From assembly GCA_038503035.1 (NCBI GenBank), contig JAVSML010000030.1, positions 434,001 to 498,000 on the forward strand: a stretch of DNA of 64,000 bases, given 5' to 3'. The stretch is from Crocodylus rhombifer (Eukaryota; Chordata; Crocodylia; Crocodylidae). Below the pieces are notes generated by a model. That model was not told the DNA's origin. It made no database searches and saw only the letters and a list, made by a program, of their open reading frames with translations. Positions 34,231 to 46,390 of the stretch are shown here, in pieces; within the stretch, counting starts at the first letter, position 1, and each line of letters begins with the position of its first letter. A program made the position numbers and the translations under genes.

Positions 34231-34654
34231 AGAGCTTTGCCAGTGGCCCCGCTATGACCCCTGCCAATTCTCTCACCACCCTTGGGTGAAGAGCATTTGG
34301 ACCTACAGATTTAAACATGTTCATCCCCTCCAAAAGTTCCCTAACTAGGTTGTCCCTGACCCTAGGCATGGTGGTGCCTCCCCTGGGTCCATCTGCAAAT
34401 TTAGTGGGGGAGATGTCCCAGTCCCTGTTCAGGAATATGGAGGCAAAGAATTCATTAAAGAGGTCGGTTTTTTCATTTGCTGCAATCATCAGATTGCCAA
34501 GTCTATCCTGTAGGGGCCCCACATTACCCAGTACCTTCTTCTTACTTCCTATGTATTTGAAAAAGGACTTTCTATTATCCTTAATTCTGGTCACTAGCCT
34601 TAGCTTCATCTCAGCCTTGGCCTTTCTAACAGCCATTACTGTAGTCCCGAGCAA
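34217..34654 (-). pseudogene. CR1 ORF2 endonuclease-RT linker
   Basis: 145 open codons in the third minus frame: 'KDNRKSFFKYIGSKKK', 'NEKTDLFNEFFASIF' and 'NPDALHPRVVRELA'-like text (here 'GPNALHPRVVRELAGVIA'). This is the conserved region between the endonuclease and the first RT block in CR1. It overlaps the next frame by 14 bases at the frameshift. Confidence 0.88.
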
Positions 34655-35640
34655 TGAAGGTATAATTCTCCTTGGTGATAGCCCCTTGCTTCCACTGTTT
34701 GTACACCTCCTTTTTTGTCCTCAGGCACCCCTGGATGCCTTTGCTGAGCCATGGGGGCTTCTTAGCACTCCTGCCCCGCTTGGTGTGCATAGGCACTGAC
34801 TCCCTTTGAGCTCAAAGGATAGTCTCCTTGAGGAAGAACCACCCATCTTGGACTCCCATCTCATTGAAGCTTCAAGATCCCAATGCTTCTCCTACTAACC
34901 TTCTTAGTTTACAGAAGTCGAGCCTCCTAAAGTCAAAGACCTGTGCTTGCTTTCACCACCCTGCGCTGGATAGTAAATTCCAGCAGGCAATGATCACTGT
35001 CATCCAGGTGGTTGACCTGCAGATCCCTCACCAGGTCATTGCCTGTCGCAAGGACCAAGTCTAGCAAGGCATTTCACCTGGTGGGACTATGCACCTCCTG
35101 GGTTAGGTGGAGGTCCTGTATCCTGGCTAGGAATTTATGTGAGCAGTCGGACCTGGCTGACTGCTCCTTCCAGCAGATGTCTGGGTAGTTTACATCACCC
35201 ATGACAACCACATCCCTTGACTTACAGCCTCTGTGAGCTGACCTGAAAATTCCAGGTCCAGCTCATTCCCCTGGTGAGGTAGTCTGTAGTAGATATCCAC
35301 TATCAAGTCCCTTTCCCATCGCCCCCCTTGCATTCTTACCCAGAGCACTTCATTTTGCCCCTCCTCTGACCCCATCCTGGTCATTGAGGACATGTATTGC
35401 TCTTTGACATACAGTGCTATACCCCACCCCCCTCTTTTCCCTGCTCTGTGTCACTTGTACAGTCTGTGTCCCTTCATGTCCACTGCCCAATTGTGGATAG
35501 AATCCCACCAGGTTTCCATGAGCCCCACTAGGTCTGGGTTTTTGCTAGCTAGCAGGAGGGCAAGTTCCTCCTGCTTATTCCCCATGCTTTGAGCATTTGC
35601 GTAGAGGCATTTGAGGCCTCCTGTAGGTGCCCATGCCTCC
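34655..35640 (-). pseudogene. CR1 ORF2 APE-type endonuclease remnant
   Basis: Read in pieces on the minus strand: 'WAVDMKGHRLYK', 'GGWGIALYVKEQ', then GDVN at 35188-35199 within 'VVMGDVNYPDICWKEQSARS' (usually GDFN), then SDH at 34990-34998 within 'LDDSDHCLLEF'. GD.N and SDH are active-site blocks of apurinic-type endonucleases that nick the target DNA. Stops and shifts separate the pieces, so it is non-functional, but the catalytic residues themselves are still readable. Confidence 0.85.
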
Positions 35641-35762
35641 CCTTGTTCCTAAGCCTGCCCTGGTCCCTGTCACTTAGCTGGGTACTACCTGTGCCCGCCA
35701 CCTGGCTTGAAGGTGAAGTGTCATCGTGTTCTTCTGTGTCCCCATCCCATGGCAAACCTAGT

Positions 35763-35957
35763 TTAAAGCTCACTGTAGGAGATCAGCCACCGGAGCATGT
35801 CCTCTGTGCAGAAATGCAGGTCATGGTCCAAGAACTCAAGGCCCACCTGGTAACACCACCTCTGAAGCTGCCAGTTGGCCTCGCTGATGAATGTCTTGTG
35901 GCACCGTCCACGTCTGCTCACTGGAAGTATATAAGAAAAAAACACCTGTGCCCCAAC
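35763..35957 (-). pseudogene. CR1 ORF1 esterase C-terminal fragment
   Basis: Minus-strand text 'QVFFSYILPVSRRGRCHKTF', then 'YQVGLEFLDHDLHF' and 'EDML', parallels the 15950-16172 copy. Compared with that copy, about 50 bp are missing after EDML, removing the DGLH active-site block. The homologous CR1 ORF1 domain is an SGNH-type esterase. 5' truncation removes its N-terminal GDS block. Confidence 0.78.
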
Positions 35958-36190
35958 CTAAAGGTTAACCTACAAGCTAAATTTCCCTTGCTGTTATTTA
36001 AGACCATTGCTCCTAGCCCTGTCCCCTGTGGCCGCAGAGTTTAGACCATCCTATATATAACCAGCATTTAGGTGGTATTTGGAGACTTCTCACAAATTCC
36101 CCCCTCAGTATTCTCTTCTCCAAGCTAAAAAGTCCCAATTCCTTCAAATGTTTCAGGCTCGCATCTCCTAAGCGATGTTTTCATTACTGG
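35958..36190 (-). mobile_element. Older CR1 C-terminal fragment (antisense)
   Basis: On the minus strand 'catttgaaggaattgggact' and 'ttttagcttggagaagaga' encode a degraded 'HLKELGLFSLEKR', the CR1 block seen as 'LFSLHKR' at 33050-33200. More diverged than the adjacent long CR1, so probably an earlier insertion. Confidence 0.7.
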
Positions 36191-36414
36191 AGGGCATTTA
36201 GCGACCACCCCTAACAAAATGGATCTTATCATTCATTACATAATGCTAAAATGTTGGAAAAAAAGTGTTTCAAATACAAAAATTTTTAAAAGTTTCATTC
36301 TGATACTTTCTTGCTAATACACAAACTGTAACTTAACTACCCAGTCACTCATCTATTGTATCAAAACTCTTTTGTTCTTAAAATGTGTCTTCTGTGTATT
36401 CAGTTGCTTTTAAA

Positions 36415-36702
36415 CACAGTATAACCTCATGAATCTGTCATGCGTGGGACCGAGCAACCTGCTGGAAATGCGAAAATTCTGAATTTTTGAAACCGGAGCG
36501 GTGGCCGGTCCCGGAGCAGCGATCTCACATGGAGCAGCAGCGCAAAGTAGTGAATGGTGACAGCAACTGCCACGTGTAAGCTCCCCACTCTGCTGCTCTG
36601 GGACTGGCAGCCACTACTCCCCGATGGAGTGTAATTTTAAAAAGTGCCAGATTTTTGGTAATTCCAGATTTTTGATATCTGGATCTATGGGGTTATACTG
36701 TA
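36415..36702. mobile_element. Short Tigger/pogo-like MITE, 284 bp
   Basis: Ends CAGTATAACCTCATGAATCT (from 36417) and, reverse-complemented, CAGTATAACCCCATAGATCC (to 36700). TA follows at 36701-36702; CA precedes at 36415-36416, a one-base decay of TA. 'aattctgaatttttgaaacc' on the left mirrors 'ggtaattccagatttttga' on the right. No transposase. Confidence 0.8.
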
Positions 36703-37716
36703 CTGGCTTTAACATTTTGTCCTTAATGATCATCATGACAAAGTGAAAGCAGACAGAAGAAATGATTGTGCTAGCTTTGTGTCAGTAGGAATTCAATTCT
36801 GCTCTTGCCTTGAAGGGAGCCAGGATTTTACTGTTAATTTTTATATCACACATCTTTAGAAGAGACTTTGGCAGGACTGAGATCAACAATTTGGATCGAT
36901 TTCCAAACATGGATGTCCTAACAAAATGTTTGAATCCTGCGTTCAGACACACAAATTGGTACACAGGTTCAAAATGTGACACTGGTGCAGATGTAGGTGT
37001 CAATCTTAGTATGCAAATTCTGGATTTGGATCCCCTTGGTGGATACTTAATTTTGAATGCAAGACTAATAATGTGCTTGGGCCTCACATGCTTTCCTGCT
37101 GAAGTGAACATTGCACAGTTGGAACTGCTCAATGGAAGAATCAAAGAAAATTGCTTGCTATGCCACTTTTGTGCTTGGTTTTTCCCTCAATAACACTAGT
37201 CACAACAGCATTACCTGTTCTTCCATCTAATGAGAGCATTTCTGTAGCAGATTCATTAGTTCCTGCTGCAGAAGAACCATTGTATTCAGCTCCTAAGGAA
37301 GGATTCTGCTCCAAAAAGAGAGCAGATGTTGTTTCATTCTCTCTCTCTCTCTTTTTTTAAAGCTCACCAAACCTGAAAAACCAAAACAGACAAGAACAGC
37401 CTCTAGAAAACATAGCAGGCAGTACCAAGAAGGCTTCAAGTGAAATGCCTGATCAGAGTATTTTTAAAGCAAGAGAACAATAATGATCTTCAAATGGCAT
37501 GCAGCATAGTAAGTATACAAGTGCCTTTACCTAGTACTGAAAAAATATCTTTCTTGTGTCATTGTTGTGTTTGTTTCCTATATGTAGATAGATACACTGG
37601 TAAAGCCTACATTGATGCATGTTTAACTTGTAATTAATTGAAGTGCTGCAGACTAACTTTCTTTGATCAGTATTTATTCTTCTTTCCTGTGCTTTGAAAG
37701 AAGATTTGCAATCTCT
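36703..37716. other. Unassigned non-coding stretch
   Basis: Frames of 120 and 127 codons on opposite strands overlap at 36782-37193. Neither shows a domain. A (TC)n run lies at 37336-37352. Confidence 0.45.
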
Positions 37717-38132
37717 GGCTGCATCCAGATGTGTGTGGACATTTGGTTCCCTGGTGTGCCATTGCTAGTTGTCCCCAGGGAACATGGGTGCCTTGTACCC
37801 TCTGGCACATGGCAAGTCACCCCAGTGGGATAGGGAAGGCTGGGGCCAGCACTGGCCCCAGCACCCTTACCTCAGGTTCTGGAGGCCTCTCAGGACTGTA
37901 GCAGTGGTGATCCTGCCACTTGGGGCCTGGCCGGCAGTAAAGTGTGGCTCCAGCTGGCCAGGCTCTGGCTTTGGGCAGCACACACTGCTACCATATGCAC
38001 CACTGCGCTTTTGTTTCCTGTAGTTTTTTTGACCCCTGGATCTCTAGGGGTCAAAAAATCCTCCATACTGCTCCCTTGCAGCAGATATGTCTGCAGCACC
38101 ACATACCGCACAGCTACATTTGTCTGGACACA
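37717..38132 (-). mobile_element. Hairpin MITE copy A, 416 bp
   Basis: Imperfect inverted ends 'ggctgcatccagatgtgtgt' and, reverse-complemented, 'aactgtgtccagacaaatgt'. Internally it carries a perfect 13-bp stem, 38025-38037 with 38046-38058 (TTTTTTGACCCCT, 8-nt loop). Read on the minus strand, 'gccagagcctggccagctgg' and 'aggtaagggtgctggggcca' align to copies at 54301 and 58245. No coding capacity. Confidence 0.72.
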
Positions 38133-40794
38133 GTTTCTGTGACAGACAGACGGGATGGTTGGTTCATGTCCATTTTTCTTTTGCAGGAAATCCCCAACTG
38201 ACAGGAAAAGGATCTTTGAAAAGGGAGGGGGATAATAATATTTGGTCTGCAGTGTTCAATTCTCTCACCCCTATAGTCAATGATTCTTTTTTAGCCAAAG
38301 TTTCATATTTTATAGGAACTATAAAATGAGTGGAATGGTGAGGTGAATCAAATAATTTGGGTAATGTGTGTTGTTTAGCTCCAAGAAATACCCCATAAAT
38401 ACCATGAGATAATGTATCACCCATAAAAAAAACCATTTAAAGTGTATATTTTGGGTGCTGTAGTGACCTCACAATTACAGAATTGACTTCAGTGCAAGCA
38501 AAAAGTTATTCTTCAGTTAAGATAGTTGTCTATCATCTGAACTTTCCATCACCTGAGTCCCAAGCACAGAGCAGATACAGAGATCTTCTGTCCCCATACT
38601 GCACTATGCCTGACCATGCTTACAAATGAACTAGTGAAGGACAATTGGAATATGCATGAATAAGGGGCTAATATATCCCTTATTCCCATACATGGAAGGA
38701 TAGAATTTGGCATGCATTTCCATGCATTTACCTCTCTCTTATTTACATGCAGTTTGTTGGTCTAGGTCATCAAGAGGATTGGGGACCCAGGCCATAGTTT
38801 TCCCTTTTCCCACAACCTATGGAATACACTGCTACAGCAGCAACATCTGGCCCCACTACATACTTCATAGGGGATGGACCTATGAGCTTTCAAACTGCCT
38901 TAGGGGTAGCATGTGAAGACATTTGCTGAGGGAGTTGTTATTATACTGTCTGTTACTCTGAGTTCTTTTGCATTCACCTTCTGATATTTTAGAATATCCA
39001 CAATAGGTTTAGTGCAAATTTCTCTCTAAAGCATCTAAGTAGACCTCTCTGAAGTTGGGGAGGGGGAGTTCTCATTCAGCCTTATGTCTTGTCTACAAAG
39101 CCAGTTGCTGTCCACCAAGATGGGAGCACTTCATGGCGTGTAAGTCACTTTAGCAACCTTTTTGAATCCAAAATACTAATTAAACTTCTGTAGACTTTGT
39201 GCCTGCAGCAAGAGAATGGATCATTAGCTAAAAGCATATACTTCAGAGCCACAAAATATGCATTTATTGTTATGCTGGATGCATCACAGGGATTGATGTT
39301 GCCATCATTCAGATTAAATAATTTAGTACTGACTAAGGGCCTGATCCTTGTCTCCAGTGCTCAGTGGAGCTGATTTGAAATTTTCCAGTAAAACAACGTT
39401 TTTGCAGAACATACCAGTTAGTTGGGCTCTGAATGTTTTGTTTTAAATAGACCAGGTTTGAAAATATCTTCATATCCACAGCAAGCTGGCACTGACTGGA
39501 ACAAAAACAGAGCGTCTGATTCTACCACTGAATGGTACTAATGGCTGCAATGAGACAGATTATCATAGGGTAATTTTATGGAATCCCCTTCCCTTATCAT
39601 CTTGGAGACACAATACTATACTTCCCCCTCAATGCTTGCTTTTAACCTGGGGGGAATCTGTCTGAAGTTGCTGCTTCAGTCCCGTTGAGCTGATCAGATA
39701 GGCAGACTGGGGCTGATTTCAACCACGGCCTCCTGCCTCAGTATATCTCTCTCTTCTCTTGTTGATCAGGTAGGAGTTTGCTTTATGGTGCTCCAGCTCT
39801 TCTCCTGCTTGGTCTGTGCCTACAGAGTGGAAATAGTTCATCTGGCTCCAAGCGAGAAGTTGAATGCTGGCATCTTGCCCAGTCAGACTTCCAGCTCTTT
39901 GTTTCCCCACAGGGTGGTTTGGGTATGGATGGGAATGGAGAAAAAGCTATCTGTGTGGAAGGAGCCTTGAAAACAAAAGAGTTCAACAGGGAAAAGGGAA
40001 CTTGTACATCTGGGACTCCTAGAAGGGCAGTTGAGCATTACTGTCCCCATCAACTTTGCTGACAAAGATTTTTTTTTACTGATCACCATCACGGCGGTAG
40101 TAGCTAATAGCCATTGAGAAATAGTTGACTGGCACTATTAAGGTTTCCTTTGTTTCATGGAGCCCCCCCTTTTTTTTACAGTAGAAGTGGGACTTTTTAA
40201 GCTACAGCTGGGATCAAGCAGAACAGCCCTACATTAGGAGAACATTAAGGGAGCGTGCCAAATGCTACAATATACGAAGAGTGGGGAAGACTGGGAGTTG
40301 CTTACTGTTTTTTGGGTTTTTTTGCCTTTTTTGTGTCTGCCAACTCAATCCAGCACTTATAGTTCAGTTTTCCTTCTGTGCTCCCTACGCTTCCTTTCTG
40401 TTCTCTGGATTTTTATTCTGCAACGTTAATTTTTGGAAGTACAGATGTCAGAATTGTATCTTGTAAGGGTTCCTTTGGTGAGAAGTCTCTCAAAGCAGCT
40501 GTAGTCCATACACCAGTACTCCATCAGGATCACTGTGCTGTATTTGTTTACTGCATTCTAGAAATGTGATTGCCTATTTTGTTCATTTTCTCTCTACTGC
40601 TGAAAGATTTTAAAGCAAAGTTTCTTAGAGGCTGAGGAAAGACATTGTTTTTGCATGAAGGAAGCCTGTGCAAATAGAGAGAGTGTTTAAAAAGGATTGC
40701 TAATTATTGTTTGCACATTTAAAAGCCACATAATGCATATGCTTTTTTTTTTGTTTCATTAATGGACTGAAAATGTACCAGTTGTTTGTCTGTT
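38133..40794. other. Unassigned non-coding stretch
   Basis: No gene or RNA recognised. Around 39330-39390 'gggcctgatccttgtctcca' and 'agtggagctgatttgaaatt' resemble a short amniote repeat. A 94-codon frame at 39778-40062 has no domain. Confidence 0.45.
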
Positions 40795-41290
40795 TAGATA
40801 TGGAATGTTTTAAGTAGGATGTTGCTTCCAGTTCTGGTGTCACTGTTTTAGCAAGGAAGTTGAAAACTTGGAATAGGTGCAGAAAAAAGCCACAAAAATT
40901 ATTTGAAGGTTGGAAAAATGCCCCAAAGTTAAAGTTTTAACAAATTGAATCAATTTAGCTTATGAAAATTGAGAAGGGACAGGATTACCATGTATCATTA
41001 CCTTCACTGGGAGAAAATACTGGTACTAAAGAGCGCTTTGATCAAATGGAGAAAGGCATAACACAAATCAGTGCTGGAGGCTGAAGCCAGACAATTAAAT
41101 TAGAAATTAGGTACAAACTTTTAACAGTCCGGGTGATTAACCACAGGAACCAAGTTATCAAGGGAAGTGGTGGATTCTCCGTCTGTTCATGTCTTTAAAT
41201 CAAGACTGGATGCCTTTCTGGGAAATATACTTTAGCCAAACTCAAGTGATCAGGCTCATTGCAGGACAACAGAGAGAAATCAAATAGCTT
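40795..41290 (+). mobile_element. Old CR1 3' fragment
   Basis: Sense-strand CR1 C-terminal DNA without an open frame: 'tccagttctggtgtcactgt', 'aattgagaagggacaggatt', 'gtgattaaccacaggaacca' and 'gtctttaaatcaagactgga' all follow the usual order of the CR1 3' coding region. It is saturated with stops and indels. No clean 3' tail seen. Confidence 0.75.
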
Positions 41291-44200
41291 CTGATGTACT
41301 AGAGGATCTAGTGATTCCTCTGAATGTTAGTAATTAAAAACAGATATCCCAGACCTATAGGACATTAGTTATCCTCTCATCAATATATTGGAAAATTGGG
41401 CCCATAATCATCATCCGAACAAAGTAGTAAACAATTTGCCCACTACTCAGAACAAGTTCTTTCACTGAAACTTAGTGGATAGTTAGTGGAGGCAAAAATC
41501 TTCATGATGGAATAGGCAAGAAGTATGATTTTAGAAACCATTGGCCCTGCAATCATTCACATTTGGCATGAAACTACTGACACCATAGACTATCCATTTT
41601 TGTTGTCTTTTATGTACTGTGTTAACCTCTGAAGAAAAGCCAGTAAAGAGGGAACCTGGTGGCTACTTATCAAAGGTTAATAATTACACATTCCTTCTAA
41701 GGCATCGGCATTGAATTTTGTTGGGGTGGCAGTGTTCTTTCCCAAGTACTCCAGGATTCTCAGAGTTTGTTAGGTTTCAAGGGTTGTTCAAGTGCACTCT
41801 TCTGGGTGCGAGAGAAAGTCTAAGTGGTGCAAAAGCTGACAATGTGACCGTTGAATAGCTGTAAATTAAATATGCTTATAGTAAACCGCTAAGAAAACTT
41901 TCCCCTTTAAATTAGGAATTTGAATTGTAATTATTTAAAATGTTTATAAATATATATATAACAGCATATAAATTAAATAAATGATATTTCAGGAGTTGAA
42001 ATACATCAAGTGGCAATACCTAACCAGGAGTGACTAACTTTACTTGCACTGAAACAATTTACATGGCAAAGAAAAGAGAATGATACAGGCAGCCTATCAG
42101 AATTTACCTGAAAATACACAAGGTCTTTAATTGTATAGATTTGGCCTTTTACTCTTAATGCTGTTTAATCAAAAACATCTGAAACCTACATGAAGATTGG
42201 GTACCTGTATTAGGCTTGTCTATATTGCAAAATTTACCAAAATAACTATAATAGTATAATTATCACCAACGTAATATTACGTTAGTGTAAAGATAATAGA
42301 AGTAAGCAGAAACTTTTTGTCAAAAACAGTTGACCTGCAAGGCCGCTAGAAAAAATCAAGGGAAATAAAGTCATTACAAGCAATTAAGCAATCTCTTTGC
42401 ATGAGTTTACACTGCAAAGAGTGATGGGAAAATATTTTCCCCAGAGCCACTTTTTGCAGAAAATAAAGACATGATTCAGATAATTATATATCAAAAGCAG
42501 TGGTGTTGGAACAAGCTGATAAATGACCCAGGAAGTGACCAAAAGTTCTGTAAGAAATTAAGAATGAAGTGGCAACTGAACTGCTAACAAATATGTAATC
42601 TCTCATTATATCAGATGTTAACCTGAAGACAGAATACAGAGAAAATTAAGTTAACTGGGAAAAGTATGAAAATTATTATAAGGTTCAAAATATGCATGAT
42701 ATGGACAATCACCTTCTAGCCTTCAGAGTCATCTGCTGAAGAGTGTATATCTTGTGGAAAATTCCACTTTTCCAGATTCATGAAACATGTTATACTTTAC
42801 GTAGTGTTTTGCATGTTTTGAAAGGTTGGATTAGTAGTGCCAAGAATCATTTAACAAACATTGTCCATTGGGAATAACCAAATGAAAATACATCTTGATT
42901 TAAAGATACTTCCTCTTATACCATTATAAAGGTGAGTTGTTTTTTTCTTTTAGTTACTATACACTTATTTTTGAATTGTAAGAATTGATTCTTTGAACTG
43001 GGCATCTTTCCACAATTTCATTTTCACAATGAAATGGTTTGATATAGTTCTCATCTCATTTAAAATACAGACAAACATACTAAGATACAATAATAAAATG
43101 CTTCCGTTCCCCACCTGCCAGAGTAGATGCAAAAACCTCCCAGCTCAAAAGATCTATTCCCCAGATACCTTAAGTAGAAAGATATGTAGAAAGCTAACCA
43201 ATGTGGCTCTCACAAACTAAGAGGAGAAGTGAATTTCAGGAGAAATAGCTCTTTATGAAAACTTACCTGCCATACCTTTGTATTTGATGAGGCTTCTCAT
43301 ACTTTAGTCCCTGCTGTGATCTCAATGGTAGCTGCAATGTAAAAAGAGGCAGGTAGTCTCTCAGTAAGTAGCCAAGGGCTTCCTTTGGATTGCAACCTAT
43401 GAAGCTCAAAGTTGCCTAAATTCTGCTTTAGGTTCAAAAGTTCTGTATTGCATCCAGTGATTACCATTTGAAATTGGAAAGGCTCTGCTGAGCTTGTTTT
43501 AGCTGCAATATTTATGAGTTTCATAATACGGCCAAATTTGGGTGAATTTTCACAAGGATGGCCTAAAGCACAAAGGCAATTGCTTGGCACAAAGGCCACT
43601 GCCCTGCAAAATTTCAAGTTGCTGCTTCAGTAGTAGGCAATTAGATCAATTCAAAGATAAGGTAACAAGAAACTTTTGAGGTAGTAAGACAACATATTTT
43701 CCTCATACTCTGTCTCTGAAAACAGTAAGCCATTTTGGCTGAAAGTTTCCAGAATGATTCAGCCTGAGAGATGCCTGAAATAGAAAATGTTAGCTCAAAT
43801 GGGTAAAATTTGGTAAAGCCATTAGCGATTGAAAACAGTGCTTTATAATTGGAAAGGAGAACCTTTATTTTAAGGTCCTTTGCTTTATCCTTCTTGACAC
43901 TCAAATATGTTGAAACCTCTGGGGAAAGGTAAGGATGTGTGAAGACTCTGGACGCTATTATAATATAGATATATTAAATAACAGTAAGTATCACTGATGT
44001 CATCATCCCTGCAACACCAGTTAAATGTTGTCTTATTTGCTCAAGTCTCATCAATTTTAAGTTATCCAGATTATTATGTAGGTATGAATTGGCCACCCTA
44101 TCCACATTCCTGTCCGTTTCTTTCATTTCCATGCCATCTGGGCACATAGATTACTTTTTGTTTTGAACTAGGACATGGTTTGAATCCTTAATTTGAATGT

Positions 44201-45035
44201 TTTTTAAAGATCTCAACTTGGACCCTTCACATTTTCTAAATGTTTATTTAGTGATAGCTGCTTCTTTTTAAATTGGGGGGTGTTTTTTTGAGCCTGATGT
44301 TGTGTGACATGACATGTTTTATTTGACCATTGACACACAAATAATTTAGTTCGCCACTGTACATACAAAACTACATTGTGCTTACAATAAGAGTTTTCAA
44401 AGATTTATTGACTTCTAAGATCTTTTTAATTTCTCCCTAAGTGGACAAAGAAATGTTTCACTTCAGTAACTGAGTTTTACAAATGCCCAGATATTTATGC
44501 TTCACTGATCGTAGTATATGTAGAACAATATTTAGTGATGGAGTATTGAGATTGTTCTACAACATTGTAAAGAATGCTCTGCGTTTCATCCTATTATAGC
44601 TCCTATTCAGAGCTGTAAATTTTGCCCCTGGCTTCAGCCCCAAAAGAGGAGTCCTAAAGACAAATATCATTTTCTAAAATGTCATAAGGACTAATCTTTG
44701 CACTGCACCTAAAACACATAATATCTGAAATTGGTAATCCCAAGGATCATTTTAAGGTCTATTGTTATAAAGCAGGGTCACATATGCCAAGCAAACTTAA
44801 ATACCCGGTAACAGAGCAAGGAAATAAAACAGAAATAATTTCTTTCCCTCTCAGTATTTCTATCACTTCCCTTTCTGACTTTCTCCAGGCTTCCTTTATG
44901 CTTGAAGCATATGTAAACCTCTCATATGCTGGTTATCAACCCTCTGATTACCCTTTAAAACAATTCTGCCTTGGAAATCCTTCACTAGGAATGGTCAGCT
45001 TCTTGATAATTATTTAGCTCTACACACCCTGTATG
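41291..45035. other. Long AT-rich unassigned stretch
   Basis: No gene or transposon end identified. It includes a short TA run at 41949-41961 and a 16-bp perfect palindrome at 42268-42283. Frames of 106 and 87 codons on the minus strand (43297-43617, 43641-43904) lack features. Confidence 0.5.
42264..42287. repeat. Short palindrome, 16 bp perfect core
   Basis: AACGTAATATTACGTT (42268-42283) is a perfect palindrome. With one mismatch it extends to CAC...GTG. Confidence 0.8.
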
Positions 45036-45104
45036 AAATCTTGGTCCCACTGGAGTTGTGGAAAGTTTGCCATTGGCTTTAATCAAGTCAGGATTTCACC
45101 CAGC
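45036..45104. repeat. Short palindromic amniote repeat
   Basis: 'gaaatcttggtcccactgga' on the left and 'aagtcaggatttcacc' on the right are reverse complements around 'gtttgccattggcttt'. The pattern matches a widespread reptile/bird repeat with 'attgacttcaatgg' cores. The family name is not known to me. Confidence 0.55.
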
Positions 45105-45960
45105 CGTATTTATGTAACTTATTTTGAGGAAATTAAATATTTCAGGTTAGCTAACAAGAAATTTGCCAAATAACCAACATATGCAATGTTATTTGTCCTT
45201 TTGTGTGCAAACTTAACTCCCTGAGTACTCAGTGGGAGATTTGCCTGGTTTATTTGACTGTTGATGCTGCACTACTGGAAGGAAGTAGAGATTGTGCTTC
45301 ATCAAACCACTTCTCTAGTGGAGATTGTTCTTCATCAAACCATTTTCAAACTCCATAAGGTATTGACAGTTCAGATCCTGTTTTTTTCAAACAATACACT
45401 TTTAGATCTCCTTCTCCTAATTTATGCAATTAGATCTCCTAATTCATTATTAATTGATAATGAAGTGTTTGTTCATGCTTTGTCCCTCTCATACTCCATG
45501 ATCGGCACAAATCCTCATTATGGGAGTGTTGGCCTTATCTGTAGATGTACTGAACCTTTTGATAAACAGCTCTGCTAGAGTACAAGTTGCATTATTAGTA
45601 ACAAAATCACTACCAAGTCCCATGTCCATTTTGTCAAATAAAGGGTAACAAAATAATTTCAAATATTGGCGAAGTAACAGATTTATATGAGCATTAATAA
45701 TAATAAGAATCTTATATGTGCACTTTTAATCAAATTGATTTGACAATTATGGCAAAGATTGAATTATAGAAAATCGAATTTTGCAGATTAATAGTTTGGC
45801 AAGCAGTGAATGAAAATCCCATTCTAAAACTGAATGTGCCTGCGACAGTTTACATGATATGACCCAAAGCTGCACGGGATTCAGCAGGGTGGACTTCAGT
45901 GCCTCTGTGAAGTCCCACTGGTGTGAACAGGACTTTGGGGAGGGAGAAGTCAAGTCTGCT
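45105..45960. other. Unassigned stretch with a small tandem duplication
   Basis: 45284-45316 and 45317-45347 are diverged tandem copies of a unit of about 32 bp ('agtggagattgttcttcatc'). A 105-codon frame (45261-45578) spans it with no domain. 45870-45950 may be repeat-derived. Confidence 0.45.
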
Positions 45961-45974
45961 TTTAAAAGTTTTGC

Positions 45975-46190
45975 TGTTTAAAGACAGCTTCTCTGAGGTC
46001 CATGATGGAATTTCCAGGAAGATTAAAGTGCTCTGCTACTGACTTGTGCGTTTTGGACTTGATGTCACATCCAATGTCCCTTCATCCTTTCACATAGGCG
46101 TTGCCCTGCTTGTCTTATGTAGGCAGCAGAAAGGCACTGTAAACAGGTAATGGTATATATGACATTGGTAAAGGAGCAAGCAAATGAACC
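45975..46190 (-). pseudogene. Penelope-like GIY-YIG endonuclease fragment
   Basis: On the minus strand 'YIRQAGQRLCERMKGH' (YIR codons at 46113-46121) corresponds to the family's Y-I-G-x-T-G-x-x-L-x-x-R block, with Gly changed to Arg. After a +1 shift, the text 'KSVAEHFNLPGNSIMDLREA' matches the conserved block following it. Such domains nick DNA at insertion sites. Here the YIG glycine is lost, an upstream Cys-rich segment is scrambled, and a TAA ends the frame after 'FKQQNF'. A GIY-YIG protein from another source is unlikely given the Penelope-type flanks. Confidence 0.75.
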
Positions 46191-46221
46191 TCAGCTGTTA
46201 TAACCTGTTATCTGATCCAGT

Positions 46222-46390
46222 GATTTCATAGACATTAGGGCTGGAAAGGACCTAGGAAGATCATTGAGTCCAGCCCCCAAGAATTTCTCCCTGTCACTTC
46301 ACTCACCCCTGCTTGGCCCAGCTGGGACTTGAATTAGAAACTCCCACTTGGTAGGCAGAAACTCTACCATACAGCCTGTGATGATGGGGT
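46222..46390 (-). mobile_element. tRNA-headed SINE with CR1-type tail
   Basis: On the minus strand a tRNA-like head begins near 46380: 'ggctgtatggtagagtttct', anticodon-arm-like 'gcctaccaagtgggag', then a B-box-like 'aattcaagtcc' (consensus GGTTCRANTCC). A linker of about 35 nt leads straight into a CR1 3' end, 'caatgatcttcctaggtcct' then 'ttccagccctaatgtctatg'. A pol III head joined to a LINE tail is the design of LINE-mobilised SINEs. It interrupts the Penelope-like element. GTGAT occurs at both edges as a possible short target duplication. The head most resembles tRNA-Gly, but not closely enough to be sure. Confidence 0.7.

Larger units (their letters stand above)
32832..35957 (-). mobile_element. 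Long CR1 LINE, about 3.1 kb, 5'-truncated
   Basis: The longest retroelement in the window. On the minus strand it runs from the end of ORF1 (35957) through ORF2 endonuclease and reverse transcriptase to a standard 3' tail at 32832 ('tcatagtctcatag' in the plus strand). Full CR1 elements are usually about 4-5 kb, so roughly the first third is missing. The reading frame is broken by frameshifts between 34654, 34230 and 33590 and by stops in the endonuclease, so no protein can be made. Older minus-strand CR1 sequence (35958-36190) directly upstream suggests insertion beside or into another CR1. Confidence 0.92.

Noticed and set aside
36782..37193. Overlapping 120- and 127-codon frames as a candidate exon
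   Set aside because: Neither strand shows a domain or consistent splice borders, and the overlap on opposite strands suggests chance.
46310..46385. Functional tRNA gene
   Set aside because: The tRNA-like head has mismatched stems and an unclear anticodon and is fused to a CR1 tail, so a SINE is the better reading.
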